This document shows, piece by piece, positions 35,411 to 45,293 of a stretch of DNA of 64,000 nt. Numbering within the stretch: position 1 is the stretch's first letter; the number at the start of each line of letters is the position of its first letter. The notes under the pieces are model-generated. The model ran no database searches. It was not told where the DNA came from and saw only the letters and a list, made by a program, of their open reading frames with translations. The DNA is from Xanthomonas pisi DSM 18956 (GTDB lineage Bacteria; Pseudomonadota; Gammaproteobacteria; Xanthomonadales; Xanthomonadaceae): positions 125,734-189,733 of the forward strand of contig NZ_JPLE01000016.1 of the NCBI RefSeq assembly GCF_001010415.1, given 5' to 3'. The translations under genes were made by a program, and so were the position numbers.

Positions 35411-36418
35411 TTAGAGGCGGCTGGCGATGGCCTTGGCAAAGCCCATGGTGTTGCCGGTGCCGCCCAGGTCGGGGGTCAGCGAGTCCTTGGCTTCCAGGGT
35501 GGCGACGATCGCTTCGCGCAGGCGTTCGGCGTTCTGCGGCTGACCGATGTGGTCCAGCATCTGCGCGGCGCCCAGCAGCAGAGCGCACGGGTTGGCCTTG
35601 CCCTGCCCTGCGATGTCCGGCGCCGAGCCGTGCACCGCCTCGAAGATCGCCGCATCGACACCGATGTTGGCGCCCGGGGCCAGGCCCAGGCCGCCGACCA
35701 GACCGGCGCACAGGTCGGAGATGATGTCGCCGAACAGGTTGGTGGTCACGATGATGTCGAACTGTTCCGGACGCATCACCAGCTGCATGCAGGTGTTGTC
35801 GACGATCATTTCCTGGAATTCGATTTCCGGGTACTGCGTGGCCACATCGCGTGCCACCTTCAGGAACAGGCCCGAGGTCGACTTGATGATGTTGGCCTTG
35901 TGCACCGCGGTGACCTTCTTGCGGCCGGTGGCGCGCGCCAGGTCGAAGGCGTAGCGCACGATGCGCTCGGAGCCCTTGCGGGTGACGCGGGCGCCGGAGA
36001 ACGCGGTCTCGCCATCCTCGGACACGGTCTGGCCTTCGCTCAGGTAGGCGCCTTCGGTGTTTTCGCGCACCGTGATCAGGTCAACGCCATCGGCGAAACG
36101 CGACTTGGTGTTGGGGAACGACTTGGCCGGACGCACGTTGGCGTACAGGTCGAACTTGCGACGCATGGCCACGTTGATCGAGCTGAAGCCCTCGCCGACC
36201 GGCGTGGTCAGCGGGCTTTTCAGCGCCACCTTGTTCTTAGTGATCGAGGCCAGAGTGGACTCGGGCAGCAGATCGCCGTGCTTTTCCAGCGCGACCAGGC
36301 CAGCGTCGGCGTACTCGTAGGTCAGGCCAGCCTGCAGCGCGTCGAGCACGAACAGCGTGGCATCCATGATCTCCGGGCCGATACCGTCGCCGCGGATGAC
36401 CGTGATTGTCTGCGTCAT
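35411..36418 (-). CDS. NAD-type isocitrate dehydrogenase
   Basis: A 335-residue member of the isocitrate/isopropylmalate dehydrogenase family. It has the N-terminal VIRGDGIGPEI, the substrate segment FSSINVAMRRKFDLYANVRP near residues 80-98, and the metal-binding Asp region (NLFGDIISDLCAGLVGG near 230-246). The short length and sequence are those of the homodimeric NAD-dependent enzymes of Xanthomonas and eukaryotic mitochondria rather than E. coli Icd. It oxidises isocitrate to 2-oxoglutarate; a homoisocitrate or isopropylmalate role is less likely. Confidence 0.88.
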   Translation of the reverse strand: MTQTITVIRGDGIGPEIMDATLFVLDALQAGLTYEYADAGLVALEKHGDLLPESTLASITKNKVALKSPLTTPVGEGFSSINVAMRRKFDLYANVRPAKSFPNTKSRFADGVDLITVRENTEGAYLSEGQTVSEDGETAFSGARVTRKGSERIVRYAFDLARATGRKKVTAVHKANIIKSTSGLFLKVARDVATQYPEIEFQEMIVDNTCMQLVMRPEQFDIIVTTNLFGDIISDLCAGLVGGLGLAPGANIGVDAAIFEAVHGSAPDIAGQGKANPCALLLGAAQMLDHIGQPQNAERLREAIVATLEAKDSLTPDLGGTGNTMGFAKAIASRL

Positions 36419-36727
36419 AACGTTGGGTTTCCGAACTTGAAGGGGGGAGCGCCAGCCGTCAACGCGGCAGATCGGCGCAAGGAGGTTTCACCGGCAATTA
36501 TGCCCGATGCCGGTGACCGCGCCCAAACCGACCATGGTCTAAGTGGGCGCGGGGGCGTTGGCTGGGTCGCGCGCCGCAGGGCTGGAGCCATCTCGATCCA
36601 AGGTCGGGATGACCACCCGCGCATGCTTGGCTGGATGCTGCCGCCAGGCAGTGACCTCGGGCGCAGCACGCGCGCCCTTACGAATCGCTGATCGCCAATC
36701 CCCACTCCCGCGCCCCAAGCCAGGCAG
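36419..36727. other. Gene-free stretch upstream of isocitrate dehydrogenase
   Basis: About 300 bp between the AhpD-like gene's stop and the isocitrate dehydrogenase start. It should hold the promoter of the latter. A weak single-arm GGGATT-like motif (AATCCCC near 36697-36706) lies at its right end. No gene seen. Confidence 0.5.
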
Positions 36728-37123
36728 TCAGTCGTGCGCGTGCTGCTCCGGTGCCTGGGCGCCGCCTTCGAGCTGATCGAGGAAATCCACTGCGCGGCGC
36801 AGATGCGGGATCACGATGGAGCCACCGACCACCAGCCCGACCGAGAAGGTTTCGAAGAACTCTTCACGGGTGACGCCGGCTTCCTTGCACTGTGCCACGT
36901 GATAACTGATGCAATCGTCGCAGCGCAGTACCATCGAGGCGACCAGGCCGAGCAGCTCCTTGGTCTTCACGTCCAGTGCACCGGCCTGGTAGGTCTGGGT
37001 GTCCAGCGCGAAGAAGCGCCGTACGACCTGATTGGGCTCGGCCAGGATGCGCTGGTTCATGCGCTGGCGGAATTGCGTGAACTCGCGCAGGCGATCGGCG
37101 CTGCCGTCATCGGAACCACTCAT
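36728..37123 (-). CDS. AhpD-like carboxymuconolactone decarboxylase family protein
   Basis: A 131-residue all-helical protein with the AhpD-type redox motif Cys68-x-x-Cys71 followed by His75 (RCDDCISYHVAQC). These proteins are peroxidase or thiol-disulfide reductants. The ATG at 37123 overlaps the glutaredoxin stop by 4 bp (ATGA), so the two thiol proteins are made together. The longer in-frame upstream region is glutaredoxin read out of frame and was rejected. Confidence 0.9.
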   Translation of the reverse strand: MSGSDDGSADRLREFTQFRQRMNQRILAEPNQVVRRFFALDTQTYQAGALDVKTKELLGLVASMVLRCDDCISYHVAQCKEAGVTREEFFETFSVGLVVGGSIVIPHLRRAVDFLDQLEGGAQAPEQHAHD

Positions 37124-37425
37124 GCCTGACCGCCTGCGGCGGCGAACAGTGGCTCGAGCTTGCCGGCGCGATGCATGGCCATCATGTCGTCGTAGCCGCC
37201 CACATGGACATCGCCGACGAAGATCTGCGGCACGCTGGTACGCCGGGCCAGGGCGACCATCTTGTCGCGCTCGGCCGGGTCGAGGTCGATCCGCACCTCG
37301 GTCCAGGTCTGGCCCTTGCTCTTGAGGAAGTTCTTGGCCGCCACGCAATACGGGCAGATGGCGGTGGAATACAGGGTGATCTGCGGGCCGGTGGCCGCGT
37401 CCTGCCCGGTGTGGTCTTGGCTCAC
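37120..37425 (-). CDS. Glutaredoxin (GrxC-like, CPYC)
   Basis: A glutaredoxin with active site Cys24-Pro-Tyr-Cys27 and the downstream TSVPQIFVGDVHVGGYDD segment that binds glutathione. The GTG at 37425 is preferred because GGAG sits 6 nt upstream (GGAGTTTCCC-GTG) and gives a 101-residue protein of family length; the ATG at 37485 would add a 20-residue leader without a ribosome-binding site. It reduces disulfides and glutathione mixed disulfides in the cytosol. It overlaps the AhpD-like gene by 4 bp. Confidence 0.93.
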   Translation of the reverse strand: MSQDHTGQDAATGPQITLYSTAICPYCVAAKNFLKSKGQTWTEVRIDLDPAERDKMVALARRTSVPQIFVGDVHVGGYDDMMAMHRAGKLEPLFAAAGGQA

Positions 37426-37574
37426 GGGAAACTCCGTGGTGGGTTTGAGGTCTGACACATGGTAGCGGGCGACTGGAATTTCCATGTCGTCACCGCAACA
37501 CTGTGGATTAATTGCCGATTCACGCCGCTGCGCTGCGCTGCCCGCATGCTCCGCGCACCACCTGGGAGTTCCAC

Positions 37575-39221
37575 TTGCGCCTGCTTCCGCTCGCTACCGC
37601 CCTCACCCTGGCCATCGCCGTGGGCGTGGCACCTGCGCAGGAAAGCCGCCTGCCCGATATCGGCTCGTCGGCTGGCGAGCTGCTGACTCCGGCCCGTCAG
37701 GCCGAGTACGGCAAGATGATGCTGGCCGAGTTGCGCAACTACGACTACGTGCTGGACGACCCGCTGATCGGCGACTGGCTGCAGACCATGGGCACCCGGC
37801 TGGGCGCCAACAGCGACCAACCGCAGCAGCCGTTTACCTTTTTCATGCTGCGCGACCGCCAGATCAATGCCTTCGCCACGCTGGGCGGCTATATCGCGGT
37901 CAATGCCGGGCTGGTGCTGACCGCCGAGCGCGAGGACGAAGTGGCCGCGGTGCTGTCGCACGAAATCGCCCACGTCACCCAGCAGCACGTGTTGCGCGGG
38001 GTCGAACGCGCCCAGCGCGACCAGATCCCGATCCTGCTCGGCATGCTGGCGGCAGTGGTGGCGGCGCAACAGGCCGGCGGCAATTCCAAGGGCGATGCCA
38101 CCATGGCCACCATCACCAGTGCGATGGGGCTGATGCAGCAACGCCAGATCGACTACACCCGCTCCAACGAATCGGAGGCCGACCGGCTGGGCATCCGCAC
38201 GCTGGTACGCAGCGGCTACGACGTGGACGCGATGGCTGGCTTCTTCGAACGCATGTCCGTTGCGATGCGCGCCAACGAGGGCGGCTATAGCGCACCGGAT
38301 TTCCTGCAGACGCACCCGGTGACCACCACCCGCATCAGCGAGGCCAAGGCGCGCGCCGAGCAGATGAAGAAGAACACCGTGGTGTTGACCACCTCGGTGC
38401 CGGGCGGAACGCGCCAGGAGCGCGTGGACCCGGCCGACCCATCGTTGTCGGAGCCGCTGAGCCGCAACGGCAACGCGCTGCTGCCGTATGCGCTGCGGCT
38501 GCCGGTGGATGCGCTGAGCCGTGGCGGCGACCAACAGGGTTTCGACTGGGCCAAGGAGCGCCTGCGCGTGCTCAGTGCGAGCACGCCCGACGCGGCCATT
38601 CGCGAATACGAAAACCTGCGCCGCAGCGCCAAGCAGGGCCTGACCGATGCGCAGCGTTACGGGCTGGCGCTGGCGCAACTGCGTAACAGCGGGAGCCGGC
38701 CGAGCGAACCGGTGGCCGAGCTGACCGGCCTGCTGGAGGCGCATCCGGACAATCTGTGGCTGGCGCTGGGCCTGAGCGAGGCGCAGGCGCGCGTGGGCCA
38801 GCGCGAGGCGGCCAACGCCCGCTTCGATGCGCTGCTCAAGCGGCTGCCGAACAACCGTGCGGTGGCGCTGACCTATGCCGGCGCGCTCAACGAACAAGCC
38901 GGCAAGGAATCCGGTCAGCGCGCGCGTCAGGTGCTGGAGCCCCTGCTCTACCGCAGCGGCGAGGACCCGTTGCTGCAGCAAACCTACGCCCGCGCCTGCG
39001 AGCTCGCCGGCGATCATCTGCGAGCCAGCGAGGCCTATGCCGAATCGGCGTCTCTGAACGGGCGCCCGGAACAGGCCCTGATCCAGTTGGAGGCGCTGAA
39101 AAAGAAGGACCTGGACTATGTGACACGGGCGCGTGTGGATGCGCGGATTGCCGCAATCACGCCGACGGTGCTGGAACTGCGTCGCCAAGGCATTCGCGAT
39201 CCGGATCTGTCCACGCAGTGA
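37575..39221 (+). CDS. BepA-like periplasmic M48 metalloprotease with TPR
   Basis: A 548-residue exported protein from a TTG start at 37575, chosen because GGGAG lies 7 nt upstream and the product then begins with a clean signal peptide (RLLPLATALTLAIAVGVAPAQ). The M48 zinc site is HEIAH (His129-Glu130...His133) with the third-ligand motif ESEAD near residue 199. The C-terminal half (about 300-548) is a helical TPR-like superhelix with a LEAHPDNLWLAL repeat signature. In E. coli BepA handles outer-membrane proteins such as LptD. The gene ends about 180 bp before phoB. Confidence 0.93.
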   Translation: MRLLPLATALTLAIAVGVAPAQESRLPDIGSSAGELLTPARQAEYGKMMLAELRNYDYVLDDPLIGDWLQTMGTRLGANSDQPQQPFTFFMLRDRQINAFATLGGYIAVNAGLVLTAEREDEVAAVLSHEIAHVTQQHVLRGVERAQRDQIPILLGMLAAVVAAQQAGGNSKGDATMATITSAMGLMQQRQIDYTRSNESEADRLGIRTLVRSGYDVDAMAGFFERMSVAMRANEGGYSAPDFLQTHPVTTTRISEAKARAEQMKKNTVVLTTSVPGGTRQERVDPADPSLSEPLSRNGNALLPYALRLPVDALSRGGDQQGFDWAKERLRVLSASTPDAAIREYENLRRSAKQGLTDAQRYGLALAQLRNSGSRPSEPVAELTGLLEAHPDNLWLALGLSEAQARVGQREAANARFDALLKRLPNNRAVALTYAGALNEQAGKESGQRARQVLEPLLYRSGEDPLLQQTYARACELAGDHLRASEAYAESASLNGRPEQALIQLEALKKKDLDYVTRARVDARIAAITPTVLELRRQGIRDPDLSTQ

Positions 39222-39332
39222 CAGCGGGTGCGGCAAGACGCATCGAGCGGCATGCTGCGCCTGGCTTCACCATTCCTGCAGCGGCTCAGCCCGCTCCGCA
39301 GAACGACGGTCTGACAGGAGGCAACGCCCGCC

Positions 39333-39350
39333 ATGTCACATTAAAGTCAC
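39333..39350 (+). promoter_or_regulatory. Candidate Pho box upstream of phoB
   Basis: ATGTCACATTAAAGTCAC contains two GTCAC cores spaced 11 bp apart, the period of a Pho box, ending 49 bp before the phoB GTG. A TAGTCT/TCTACT segment lies about 8-12 bp downstream as a possible -10. PhoB autoregulation is known in E. coli. Confidence 0.55.
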
Positions 39351-39399
39351 AAAACCGTAGTCTACTGGCGATCAACCAAAGCCAGACGGTAAGCCCCGC

Positions 39400-40089
39400 G
39401 TGCAGAAACGCATTCTGATCGTCGACGACGAACCCGCGATCCGCGACATGGTGGCGTTCGCGCTGCGCAAAGGCGAGTTCGAACCCATCCATGCTGGCGA
39501 CGCGCGCGAGGCGCAGACCGCCATCGCCGACCGCGTGCCCGACCTGATCCTGCTGGACTGGATGCTGCCGGGCACCAGCGGGCTGGATCTGGCGCGGCGC
39601 TGGCGCAAGGAACAGCTGACCCGGGAGATCCCGATCATCATGCTGACCGCCCGCGGCGAAGAGAACGACCGTGTCGGCGGGCTGGAAGCCGGCGTGGACG
39701 ACTACGTGGTCAAGCCCTTCTCGGCACGCGAGCTGCTGGCGCGTATCCGTGCGGTGATGCGCCGCACCCGCGAGGACGACGAGGACGGCAGCGTGGCCGT
39801 GGGCCGGCTGCGTATCGATGGCGCCGCGCACCGGGTGTTTGCCGGCGATGCGCCGGTGCCGATCGGCCCGACCGAATACCGGCTGCTGCACTTCTTCATG
39901 ACCCATCCGGAGCGCGTGTATACGCGCACCCAGTTGCTGGACCATGTCTGGGGCGGCAGCGTGTATGTGGAAGAGCGCACCATCGACGTGCACATCCGCC
40001 GCCTGCGCAAGACGCTGGAACCGTTCGGCCTGGAAAACATGGTGCAGACCGTGCGTGGCTCGGGCTATCGTTTTTCGTCGGCAACCTGA
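39400..40089 (+). CDS. phoB: Phosphate response regulator PhoB
   Basis: A 229-residue OmpR/PhoB-family regulator. The receiver acidic pair is Asp9-Asp10, the phosphoacceptor Asp53 (LLDWMLPG), and the switch Lys about 105 (VVKPF). The winged-helix DNA-binding domain is about 135-229 (RTQLLDHVWGG, DVHIRRLRK). The start is GTG. It activates Pho-regulon promoters under phosphate limitation. phoR follows 73 bp downstream on the same strand. Confidence 0.96.
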   Translation: MQKRILIVDDEPAIRDMVAFALRKGEFEPIHAGDAREAQTAIADRVPDLILLDWMLPGTSGLDLARRWRKEQLTREIPIIMLTARGEENDRVGGLEAGVDDYVVKPFSARELLARIRAVMRRTREDDEDGSVAVGRLRIDGAAHRVFAGDAPVPIGPTEYRLLHFFMTHPERVYTRTQLLDHVWGGSVYVEERTIDVHIRRLRKTLEPFGLENMVQTVRGSGYRFSSAT

Positions 40090-40162
40090 CGTGCCGCACC
40101 GCGACCCGGCCGCTGCCTGGCCGGGTTGCCTGCCCACCTGACGCTTCGTGGTAACGCCTTCC

Positions 40163-41491
40163 ATGCCCCAACATATCCGTTCCGCCTGGCTCAAGACGCT
40201 CGGCACCCTTGCGCTGTTACTGGGCGCTGCCGTCGTGGTGGGCGTGCTGATCGGGCATGTGTGGATGGCGTTGACGCTCACCGCGCTGGGGGTGCTGAGC
40301 TGGCATTACTGGCGGCTGCGCCAGGTGCTGCGCCGGCTCACTGCGCGCCAGCGTGCCGAGCCTGCCGCCGGTGTCGGCGCCTGGAACGAACTGGACCGCC
40401 TGCTGTATCGCAGCCAGGCCGAAATGCGCGGGCGCAAGCGACGCTTGATCGACATGCTGCGCACCTATCGCGCCGCGGCGCAGGCGCTGCCGGATGCGGT
40501 GGTGGTGGTGGACCGCAACAGCCAGCGCGTGCAGTGGTTCAACAAGGCGGCCGGCGGCCTGCTCGGGCTGCATCATCCTGGCGATATGGGCGTGTCGGTG
40601 GTGGAACGCCTGCAGCCATTGCCGCTTGCCCACTGGCTGGCGGCCGGGCGCAATGCCGAGCCGATGCTGGATGCGGCCTCGCCGGTGGACCCGGACCTGC
40701 GCCTGAATCTGCGCCTGATCCCCTACTCCGACGACTACTGGCTGCTGGTGGCGCGCGATGTCAGCAAGCTGTTGCGCCTGGAACAGGTGCGTCGCGATTT
40801 CGTGGCCAATGTGTCGCACGAGCTGCGCACCCCGCTGACGGTGGTGCACGGCTACCTGGACATGCTCGACCCGGAGGACTTTCCGGACTCTGGCCCGATG
40901 CTGGCGGAGATGCGCAAGCAGTCGCAGCGCATGGCGCAGCTGGTCGAGGACCTGCTGACCCTGTCGCGGCTGGAATCGCAGGAAGAGCTCGGCGAAGAAA
41001 ACGTGGCGATGGCGCCGATGCTTTCGACCTTGCGCCGCGAGGCCGAGGCGCACAGCCAGGGCCGGCACACGGTGGAAGTGATCGATGAAGCCGGCGTGGA
41101 CCTGCTCGGCTCCAACAAGGAATTGCACAGCGCGTTTTCCAACCTGGTGACCAACGCGGTGCGCTATACGCCCGGCGGCGGCACGGTGACGATCCGCTTC
41201 CTGCGCGAGGGCGACGGCGCGGCGCTGGCGGTCCGCGACACCGGCTACGGCATTCCTGCCTCGCACCTGCCGCGCATTACCGAGCGCTTCTACCGCGTCT
41301 CCAGCAGCCGCTCGCGCGAGAGCGGCGGCACCGGGCTGGGGCTGTCGATCGTCAAGCACATCCTGGGCCTGCACCAGGCACGGTTGGAGATCGAAAGCGA
41401 AGTGGGACGCGGCAGCGAATTCTCGTGTCATTTTGTGGCCGCACGCGTGGTGCAGCGCGACCAGTCCCTGCCACTGTCACGCTCGGCGTGA
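40163..41491 (+). CDS. phoR: Phosphate sensor kinase PhoR
   Basis: A 442-residue sensor kinase. Two N-terminal membrane helices (about 12-50) are joined by a short loop, so there is no periplasmic sensor domain; then PAS-like (about 95-205), HisKA with His219 (NVSHELRTPL) and HATPase (DTGYGIP, GTGLGLS). This short-loop layout is typical of PhoR. The ATG at 40163 (MPQHIRS) is preferred; GTG at 40148 would add five residues. It senses the state of the phosphate transporter, which is not in the window. Confidence 0.95.
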   Translation: MPQHIRSAWLKTLGTLALLLGAAVVVGVLIGHVWMALTLTALGVLSWHYWRLRQVLRRLTARQRAEPAAGVGAWNELDRLLYRSQAEMRGRKRRLIDMLRTYRAAAQALPDAVVVVDRNSQRVQWFNKAAGGLLGLHHPGDMGVSVVERLQPLPLAHWLAAGRNAEPMLDAASPVDPDLRLNLRLIPYSDDYWLLVARDVSKLLRLEQVRRDFVANVSHELRTPLTVVHGYLDMLDPEDFPDSGPMLAEMRKQSQRMAQLVEDLLTLSRLESQEELGEENVAMAPMLSTLRREAEAHSQGRHTVEVIDEAGVDLLGSNKELHSAFSNLVTNAVRYTPGGGTVTIRFLREGDGAALAVRDTGYGIPASHLPRITERFYRVSSSRSRESGGTGLGLSIVKHILGLHQARLEIESEVGRGSEFSCHFVAARVVQRDQSLPLSRSA

Positions 41492-41577
41492 TATGTAAGC
41501 AGTGCGCGTCGACGCGCGTCGCGATGCACCTGCGCAACGTCCGTTGCACGCGCTGCACCGCACACCAATCCGTCTTG

Positions 41578-43692
41578 ATGACCGACTCCATGGGCCACGC
41601 CAAACAACTGCACGACGTCACACCTTCCGAGGACATCGCCACCGATCCCTTGCGTGATCCGGCGCTGTACATCAACCGGGAACTGTCGCAACTGGACTTC
41701 AATTTCCGGGTGCTGGCGCAGGCGCTGGACGAACAGGTGCCGCTGCTGGAACGGCTGCGGTTCCTGTGCATCTCGTGCACCAACCTGGACGAGTTCTTCG
41801 AGATTCGCGCCGCCACCGTGCGGCACGCGCAGGAGTTCGGCCTGCCGCCGGCACCGGACGGCCTGAGCCCCACGGCCATCCTCAACGCCGTGCACGACCG
41901 CGCGGCCAAGCTGGTCGAGCAGCAGTACCACGCGTGGAACGATGTGCTGCGCCCGGCGATGGAAGAGGCCGGCGTTGCCGTGCTCGGCCGCGCGACGTGG
42001 ACCTCGCGCCAGAAGCGCTGGCTGCGCGCCTACTTCCGCAACGAGATCATGCCGGTGCTGTCGCCGCTGGGCCTGGACCCGGCGCATCCGTTCCCGAAGA
42101 TTCTCAACAAGACCCTGAACATCGTGGTGGTGCTGGAAGGTCAGGACGCATTCGGGCGCGCCGGCCATCTGGCCATCGTGCGTGCGCCGCGCTCGTTGCC
42201 GCGCATCATCCAGTTGCCGGCCAGCCTGTCGCCGGAGGGCGCGCAAAGTTTCGTGTTCCTGTCCTCGGTGCTGTCGGAGTTCGTGGACGAATTGTTCCCG
42301 GGCATGCAGGTCAAAGGCTCCTACCAGTTCCGCGTCACCCGCAATTCCGAGCTGGTGGTGGACGAAGAGGAAGTCGAAAACCTGGCACTGGCATTGCGCG
42401 ACGAACTGGTCACGCGCGGCTACCGGCCGGCGGTGCGGCTGGAGATCGCGCACGATTGCCCGGCGCCGATCATGCGCACCCTGCTGCAGAACTTCGGTTT
42501 GAACGAGAATGCGGTGTATCGCATCGTCGGGCCGGTCAATCTGAGCCGTGTCACCCAGGTCTACGACCTGGTACAGCGCCCGGAACTCAAGTACCCCTCG
42601 TTCAACCCGCGTACCCTGCGCGAAAGCGAGGGCATCTTCCAGATCGTCAGCAAGGGCGATGTGCTGCTGCATCATCCCTTCGATGCGTTCACTGCGGTGC
42701 TGGATGTCATTCGGCAGGCGGCCGTCGACCCGAACGTGCTGGCGATCAAGCAGACGCTGTATCGCACCGGCAAGGATTCGCTGATCGTCGATGCGCTGAT
42801 TCTGGCCGCGCGCAACGGCAAGGACGTCACCGTGGTGGTGGAGCTGCGCGCGCGCTTCGACGAAGAGGCCAACCTGGGCCTGGCCGACAAGCTGCAGGAG
42901 GCCGGCGTGCAAGTGGTCTATGGCGTGGTCGGCTTCAAGACCCACGCCAAGATGCTGCTGATCGTGCGGCGCGAGGGGCGCAAGCTCAAACGCTATGTGC
43001 ACCTGGGCACCGGCAATTACCACAGCGGCACTGCGCGGCTGTATACCGACATCAGCCTGATCACCGCCGATGCGGAGATCGGCAACGACGTGCACATGCT
43101 GTTTCAGCAGTTGTCCGGGCTGGCCCCGCGCATGAAGCTGGAGCAGCTGCTGCAGTCGCCATTTACGTTGCATGCCGGTGTGCTGAAGCGGATCGAACGC
43201 GAGACCCGCCTGGCACGCAAGGGTCGCCCCGGCCGCATCATCGCCAAGATGAATGCCCTCAACGAACCGCAGGTGGTGCGTGCGCTGTATTCCGCCTCGC
43301 AAGCCGGCGTGCAGATCGACCTGATCGTGCGTGGTGCCTGCACGCTGCGTCCCGGGGTGCCGGGCGTGTCCGAGAATATCCGTGTGCGTTCGATCGTCGG
43401 GCGATTCCTGGAACACAGCCGTGTGTACTGGTTCGGCAACGACGGGGCGGCCGAGTTGTACTGCGCCAGCGCCGATTGGCTGGAACGCAACCTGTTGCGC
43501 CGCGTGGAAACCTGCTTCCCGATCCTGGAACCGGATCTGGCCAAGCGCGTGTATCGCGAAGTGCTGCAGAACTACCTGGACGACAACGTCAGTGCCTGGG
43601 AACTGGATGCCGAAGGCGTGTACCACAAGCGCACCCCCGGCCCTGGCGAGCCGGCCCATTCGGCGCAGATGACCTTGCTCGATCGGATCTGA
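41578..43692 (+). CDS. ppk: Polyphosphate kinase 1
   Basis: A 704-residue Ppk1. The N-terminal domain includes YINRELSQLDFNFRVL; the catalytic core has Arg and the autophosphorylated His456 (GFKTHAKM), then HLGTGNYHSGTARLYTD and the C-terminal phospholipase D-like second half (SENIRVRSIVGRFLEHSRVYWF). It makes polyphosphate from ATP at the membrane. The ATG at 41578 (MTDSMGH) or 41590 may be used; upstream frame lies within phoR's end and has no homology. It lies directly after phoBR and before ppx. Confidence 0.97.
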   Translation: MTDSMGHAKQLHDVTPSEDIATDPLRDPALYINRELSQLDFNFRVLAQALDEQVPLLERLRFLCISCTNLDEFFEIRAATVRHAQEFGLPPAPDGLSPTAILNAVHDRAAKLVEQQYHAWNDVLRPAMEEAGVAVLGRATWTSRQKRWLRAYFRNEIMPVLSPLGLDPAHPFPKILNKTLNIVVVLEGQDAFGRAGHLAIVRAPRSLPRIIQLPASLSPEGAQSFVFLSSVLSEFVDELFPGMQVKGSYQFRVTRNSELVVDEEEVENLALALRDELVTRGYRPAVRLEIAHDCPAPIMRTLLQNFGLNENAVYRIVGPVNLSRVTQVYDLVQRPELKYPSFNPRTLRESEGIFQIVSKGDVLLHHPFDAFTAVLDVIRQAAVDPNVLAIKQTLYRTGKDSLIVDALILAARNGKDVTVVVELRARFDEEANLGLADKLQEAGVQVVYGVVGFKTHAKMLLIVRREGRKLKRYVHLGTGNYHSGTARLYTDISLITADAEIGNDVHMLFQQLSGLAPRMKLEQLLQSPFTLHAGVLKRIERETRLARKGRPGRIIAKMNALNEPQVVRALYSASQAGVQIDLIVRGACTLRPGVPGVSENIRVRSIVGRFLEHSRVYWFGNDGAAELYCASADWLERNLLRRVETCFPILEPDLAKRVYREVLQNYLDDNVSAWELDAEGVYHKRTPGPGEPAHSAQMTLLDRI

Positions 43693-43749
43693 GAACGCGA
43701 GAGCCGTGGGCTCTCACGTGGCCAACCGCCCATCGGCTACCATGCGGCC

Positions 43750-45276
43750 ATGCCAATGCCCTCCCCCACGATTCCGCCCCTGCGCGATGGCGATTTTCTT
43801 GCCGCCATCGACTTAGGGTCCAACAGTTTCCACATGGTCATTGCGCGCTACCTGATGGGTCAGCTGCGCGTCGTCGATCGCCTGCGCGAAACCGTGCGCA
43901 TGGCCGATGGCCTGGATGGCAAGGGTGGTCTCTCCAACGAAGCACGTCAGCGCGCGCTCGAATGCCTGGCACGCTTCGGCCAGCGCATTCGCGACGTGCC
44001 CTCGCTGCGCGTGCGCGCGCTGGCTACCAACACGGTGCGTCAGCTGCGCTCGCCGCAAGCCTTTTTGATGCCGGCGGAGACTGCACTGGGGCATGCGATC
44101 GAAGTGGTCAGCGGGCGCGAGGAAGCGCGGCTGATCTATCTGGGCGTGACCCATGCGCAACCGCCCAAGCCCGATCAACGCAGGCTGGTGATCGACATCG
44201 GCGGTGGCTCGACCGAATTCATCATCGGCCAGGGCTTCCAGACGCTGGAACGCGAAAGCCTGCAGGCCGGTTGCATTGCCAGCACGCGACGATTTTTCCC
44301 GGGCGGCAAGTTGTCGAAGAAAAAATGGAAGGATGCGCTGACCGAGATCGGTGCCGAATTTCAGCAGTTCGCCGGCCAATACAAGGCGCTGGGCTGGCAT
44401 GAGGCGATCGGTTCGTCCGGGACGCACAAGGCGATCGGCGAAATCTGCGCGGCGATGAAGCTCACCAAGGGTGCGATCACCGCGCAGGCGCTGCCGGCGC
44501 TGCGCGATGAGCTGCTCAAGGCCAAGCGCATCGAAGACATCCAGCTGCCCGGCCTGGCGGCCGAGCGGCGCCCAATCATCGCCGGTGGAATTCTGGTGCT
44601 CGAAGCGGCCTTCCAGGCGCTGGGGCTGGAGAAGCTGATGGTCAGCAAGGCCGCGATGCGCGAAGGCATCCTGTACGACATGCTCGGCCGCGGCGGCCAG
44701 AACGACCCGCGCGATAGCTCGGTAGCCTCGCTGGTGCAGCGCTACGGCATCGATGAGGTGCAGGCGCAGCGCGTGGAAGCCACGGCCTGCCGCCTGTTCG
44801 ATCAGGTCTGCGAATCCTGGCAACTGGATGGCGACGATGCGCAGGTACTGCGGCGTGCCGCACGCCTGCACGAGTTGGGCCTGATCATCGCGCACAGCCA
44901 GTATCACGTGCATGGCAGCTATATCCTGGAACATTCGGATATCGCCGGTTTTTCGCGGCAGGAACAGCAGGTCCTGGCGGCGCTGGTACGCACGCACCGG
45001 CGCAACGTGCCCAAGACCGCCTTCGATGCGCTGCCGGACCGCCTGCTGCTGCCCCCCCGCCGCAAGGCTGCGCTGCTGCGGCTGGCAGTGCTGCTGCACC
45101 GTGCGCACGAATCGGACCCCATCCCGACCCTGGAACTCACTGCCGACGACACGCGGCTGTCGTTGATCCTGTCGCAAAGCTGGATCGATTCGCGCCCGCT
45201 GCTACGCGCCGACCTGATCGGCGAAGTCGAGAGCATGGCCGGCCTGGGCATCGCGTTCAAACCGTTTGTGACCTGA
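43750..45276 (+). CDS. ppx: Exopolyphosphatase / guanosine pentaphosphatase
   Basis: A 508-residue member of the Ppx/GppA family. The actin-like ATPase-fold motifs are AAIDLGSNSFHMVIARY near residues 17-33 and VIDIGGGSTEFIIG near 148-161. A C-terminal HD-like helical region has HELGLIIAHSQYHVHG. It removes phosphate from polyphosphate ends. It follows ppk by 57 bp with a small hairpin (43699-43715) between, as in E. coli ppk-ppx. Confidence 0.95.
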   Translation: MPMPSPTIPPLRDGDFLAAIDLGSNSFHMVIARYLMGQLRVVDRLRETVRMADGLDGKGGLSNEARQRALECLARFGQRIRDVPSLRVRALATNTVRQLRSPQAFLMPAETALGHAIEVVSGREEARLIYLGVTHAQPPKPDQRRLVIDIGGGSTEFIIGQGFQTLERESLQAGCIASTRRFFPGGKLSKKKWKDALTEIGAEFQQFAGQYKALGWHEAIGSSGTHKAIGEICAAMKLTKGAITAQALPALRDELLKAKRIEDIQLPGLAAERRPIIAGGILVLEAAFQALGLEKLMVSKAAMREGILYDMLGRGGQNDPRDSSVASLVQRYGIDEVQAQRVEATACRLFDQVCESWQLDGDDAQVLRRAARLHELGLIIAHSQYHVHGSYILEHSDIAGFSRQEQQVLAALVRTHRRNVPKTAFDALPDRLLLPPRRKAALLRLAVLLHRAHESDPIPTLELTADDTRLSLILSQSWIDSRPLLRADLIGEVESMAGLGIAFKPFVT

Positions 45277-45293
45277 GGCCTGTGGCCTCAGGC

